Source: Candidatus Neomicrothrix sp. UBA2517
GTDB taxonomy: Bacteria; Actinomycetota; Acidimicrobiia; Acidimicrobiales; UBA8592
Assembly: GCA_002341185.1 (NCBI GenBank)
Contig: DDNP01000005.1
Coordinates: 1 to 16,071 of the forward strand
Direction of reading: 5' to 3'
DNA: 16,071 bases
This document shows, in pieces, positions 14,704 to 16,071 of the stretch. Position 1 is the first letter of the stretch. Each line of letters starts with the position of its first letter. The notes under the pieces were generated by a model. The model did not search any database, was not told where the DNA came from, and worked only from the letters and a program-made list of their open reading frames with translations. Position numbers and translations under genes: made by a program.

Positions 14704-15362
14704 GTAGTGAAGAAATTCGTTTAGATTATGACCGGTCAAGAAGGATTAATATGCCTGAGGCTATTTACTGCGAAGGAAAAACAACTACGCAATGCGTTCA
14801 AGCAGTCTCCGAGATGTTACACAATGAGAAATTTACCGATGCGATAATTGCAACACGGGCTAATCAAGAACAATATTCTGCTCTTTTAGCACTTGAACCA
14901 ATATCAGCACATGGCTCTACGCTCTCATGGCGACACCGCCCATCTCAAAAATTTACTATCGGTATCGTTTCAGCCGGAACCTCTGACCTACCGGTAGCTA
15001 ATGAATGTAAAGTAACTCTCGAAGCTCTCGGGCATGCTACCTTCACTGTTACTGATGTTGGTGTTTCAGGCCTTCATCGTTTAACTGATGCTCTTCCTGA
15101 AATCATTGAAGCGGATATTGTGGTCGCGATCGCAGGGATGGAAGGATCAATGCCTACGGTATTGGCTGGTCTCATTCCTCACCCCATAATCGCTGTTCCT
15201 ACATCAAGTGGATACGGTTCATCGCTTGAAGGCATTACAGCGTTCTTATCGATGACAGCGTCCTGTGCGCAAGGAATAACTGTTGTTGGAATCGATAATG
15301 GCTTCGGAGCCGCTTGCGCTGCTCACAGAGCCAGCCAACTCAATAATACGGACGAAACATGA
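14700..15362 (+). CDS. larB: LarB: pyridinium-3,5-biscarboxylic acid mononucleotide synthase
   Basis: A 220-aa PurE-related enzyme that carboxylates and hydrolyses nicotinic acid adenine dinucleotide, the first NPN step. Visible family motifs are LDYDRSRRINMPEAIYCEGKT (near residues 8-28), AGTSDLPVANEC (92-103) and the PurE-like core GMEGSMPTVLAGL plus VPTSSGYGSSLEG and GIDNGFGAACAAH. The length and order are normal for LarB. It begins at the ATG inside the larE stop and ends with a TGA that overlaps the larC ATG; the operon order is therefore E-B-C. No ribosome-binding site of its own is needed, as both overlaps favour re-initiation. Confidence 0.94.
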   Translation: MSSEEIRLDYDRSRRINMPEAIYCEGKTTTQCVQAVSEMLHNEKFTDAIIATRANQEQYSALLALEPISAHGSTLSWRHRPSQKFTIGIVSAGTSDLPVANECKVTLEALGHATFTVTDVGVSGLHRLTDALPEIIEADIVVAIAGMEGSMPTVLAGLIPHPIIAVPTSSGYGSSLEGITAFLSMTASCAQGITVVGIDNGFGAACAAHRASQLNNTDET

Positions 15363-16071
15363 GCCTCTCTTTATGGATAGATCCCTCGTTTGGAGCTTCA
15401 GGCGACATGCTTTTAGGAGCATTCGCCGAAATGCTTACCGATCCCGAACAAGCCCTCTTTCCAATACGAGACCTCGCTCTAGAGGATTGGGAAATAGATT
15501 TTGAAAAAACACTCAGAAATGGACTGACCGCCACAAAAGCCGAAGTGACCTATCGTGAAACATCCACAGGAAGAAAATGGAGCGAAATAGATGCACTACT
15601 CAAAGACTCCTCTCTTCCTCATCAAGTGATTGAAGGATCGCGACGAACATTCCTTCTTTTGGCGGAAGTTGAAGCTGAACAACATGGAGTATCCGTAGAC
15701 GATGTTCATTTTCATGAAGTCGGGGCTGTAGATGCAATCCTTGACGTGGTTGGGACGTGGCTCTTACGTTTTGGGCTTGAAGATGACGTAGGTGTGATAG
15801 ATGAAATAGCAGTTGGGTCTGTTGGATTAGGGTCTGGTTCAGTTAAGGCAAGTCACGGAACGTTACCCTTGCCTGCTCCCGCAACTATTGGAATCTTGAA
15901 AGATTGTCCGGTTACAAATGTAAGTACCAATAGTGAAACGTGCACTCCTACCGGAGCGGCGTTACTTGTGAGTATGGCAAATCGCTGGGGAAATATGCCA
16001 AAAGGGTATATTCGTAAATCGTCTCGAGGAGCTGGAACAAGGAACCCAGATGATTATCCAAACATCATCTC
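15359..16071 (+). CDS. larC: LarC: nickel insertase of NPN cofactor biosynthesis, 3' part missing
   Basis: The frame is open from ATG 15359 to the right edge, giving 237 complete codons with no stop, so the C-terminal part lies outside the window. Family motifs of LarC (DUF111) are DPSFGASGDMLLGAF (8-22), HFHEVGAVDAILDVVG (117-132), VGSVGLGSGSV (152-162), TLPLPAPATIGIL and TPTGAALL (196-203), then GAGTRNPDDYP. LarC inserts Ni(II) into the bis-thiocarboxylated pyridinium nucleotide. The ATG overlaps the larB stop by the ATGA tetranucleotide. In L. plantarum larC is read through a programmed frameshift; no frameshift is apparent in the part seen here. Confidence 0.93.
   Translation, partial: MSLSLWIDPSFGASGDMLLGAFAEMLTDPEQALFPIRDLALEDWEIDFEKTLRNGLTATKAEVTYRETSTGRKWSEIDALLKDSSLPHQVIEGSRRTFLLLAEVEAEQHGVSVDDVHFHEVGAVDAILDVVGTWLLRFGLEDDVGVIDEIAVGSVGLGSGSVKASHGTLPLPAPATIGILKDCPVTNVSTNSETCTPTGAALLVSMANRWGNMPKGYIRKSSRGAGTRNPDDYPNII

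Overview
The window is about 16 kb of compact, fairly A+T-rich bacterial DNA; no gap between genes exceeds about 155 bases. The gene set is two cytochrome P450s, one of them CYP153-like, three NTF2/SnoaL-fold proteins, a PNPOx-fold flavin- or F420-type protein, a free-standing acyl-CoA synthetase, a putative peptidoglycan-binding-like anchored protein and several lipoproteins. That mix, with the modest G+C, suggests a free-living marine actinobacterium of the Acidimicrobiia type. This assignment is inferred from gene content only, because no rRNA or other marker gene is present.

Layout. (1) 1-1549: a zinc uptake and control module. A TroA/ZnuA-type lipoprotein (minus, cut by the window edge) diverges from a ZnuC-type ATPase followed by a Fur/Zur-family repressor, with a strong Fur-family palindrome between the divergent genes. 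(2) 1562-4926: a P450 (minus) diverges from a 1-Cys peroxiredoxin (plus), which runs tail-to-tail into a DHA2-type MFS exporter (minus). (3) 5064-6166: a translationally coupled PNPOx-like and NTF2-like pair with a candidate terminator. (4) 6264-6650: a small lipoprotein with a Cys/His/Met motif and a His/Asp-rich tail. (5) 6736-8403: an acyl-CoA synthetase (minus), divergent from a membrane-anchored hypothetical protein (8558-9541). (6) 9553-10647: a SnoaL-like protein (minus), a ferritin-like protein (plus) and tRNA-Arg(TCG) (minus). (7) 10772-12797: another SnoaL-like protein and the CYP153-type P450. (8) 12862-13818: a lipoprotein esterase of the PHB-depolymerase/LpqC type (minus). (9) 13867-16071: larE-larB-larC, joined by ATGA overlaps and cut by the right edge.

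How the genes fit together. Zinc status would be read by Zur and would set expression of the uptake genes at the shared operator. CYP153 plus an acyl-CoA synthetase fits oxidation of alkyl chains and their activation to CoA thioesters, although the genes are not in one operon and no ferredoxin or reductase partner is visible. The lar genes make the nickel-pincer nucleotide (NPN) cofactor used by LarA-family racemases and epimerases; no LarA is present in the window. The best candidates for new biology are the lar operon, whose LarE carries three well-placed cysteines, and the His-rich metal-binding-like lipoprotein. I found no CRISPR array, insertion sequence, phage module or recognisable defence system.
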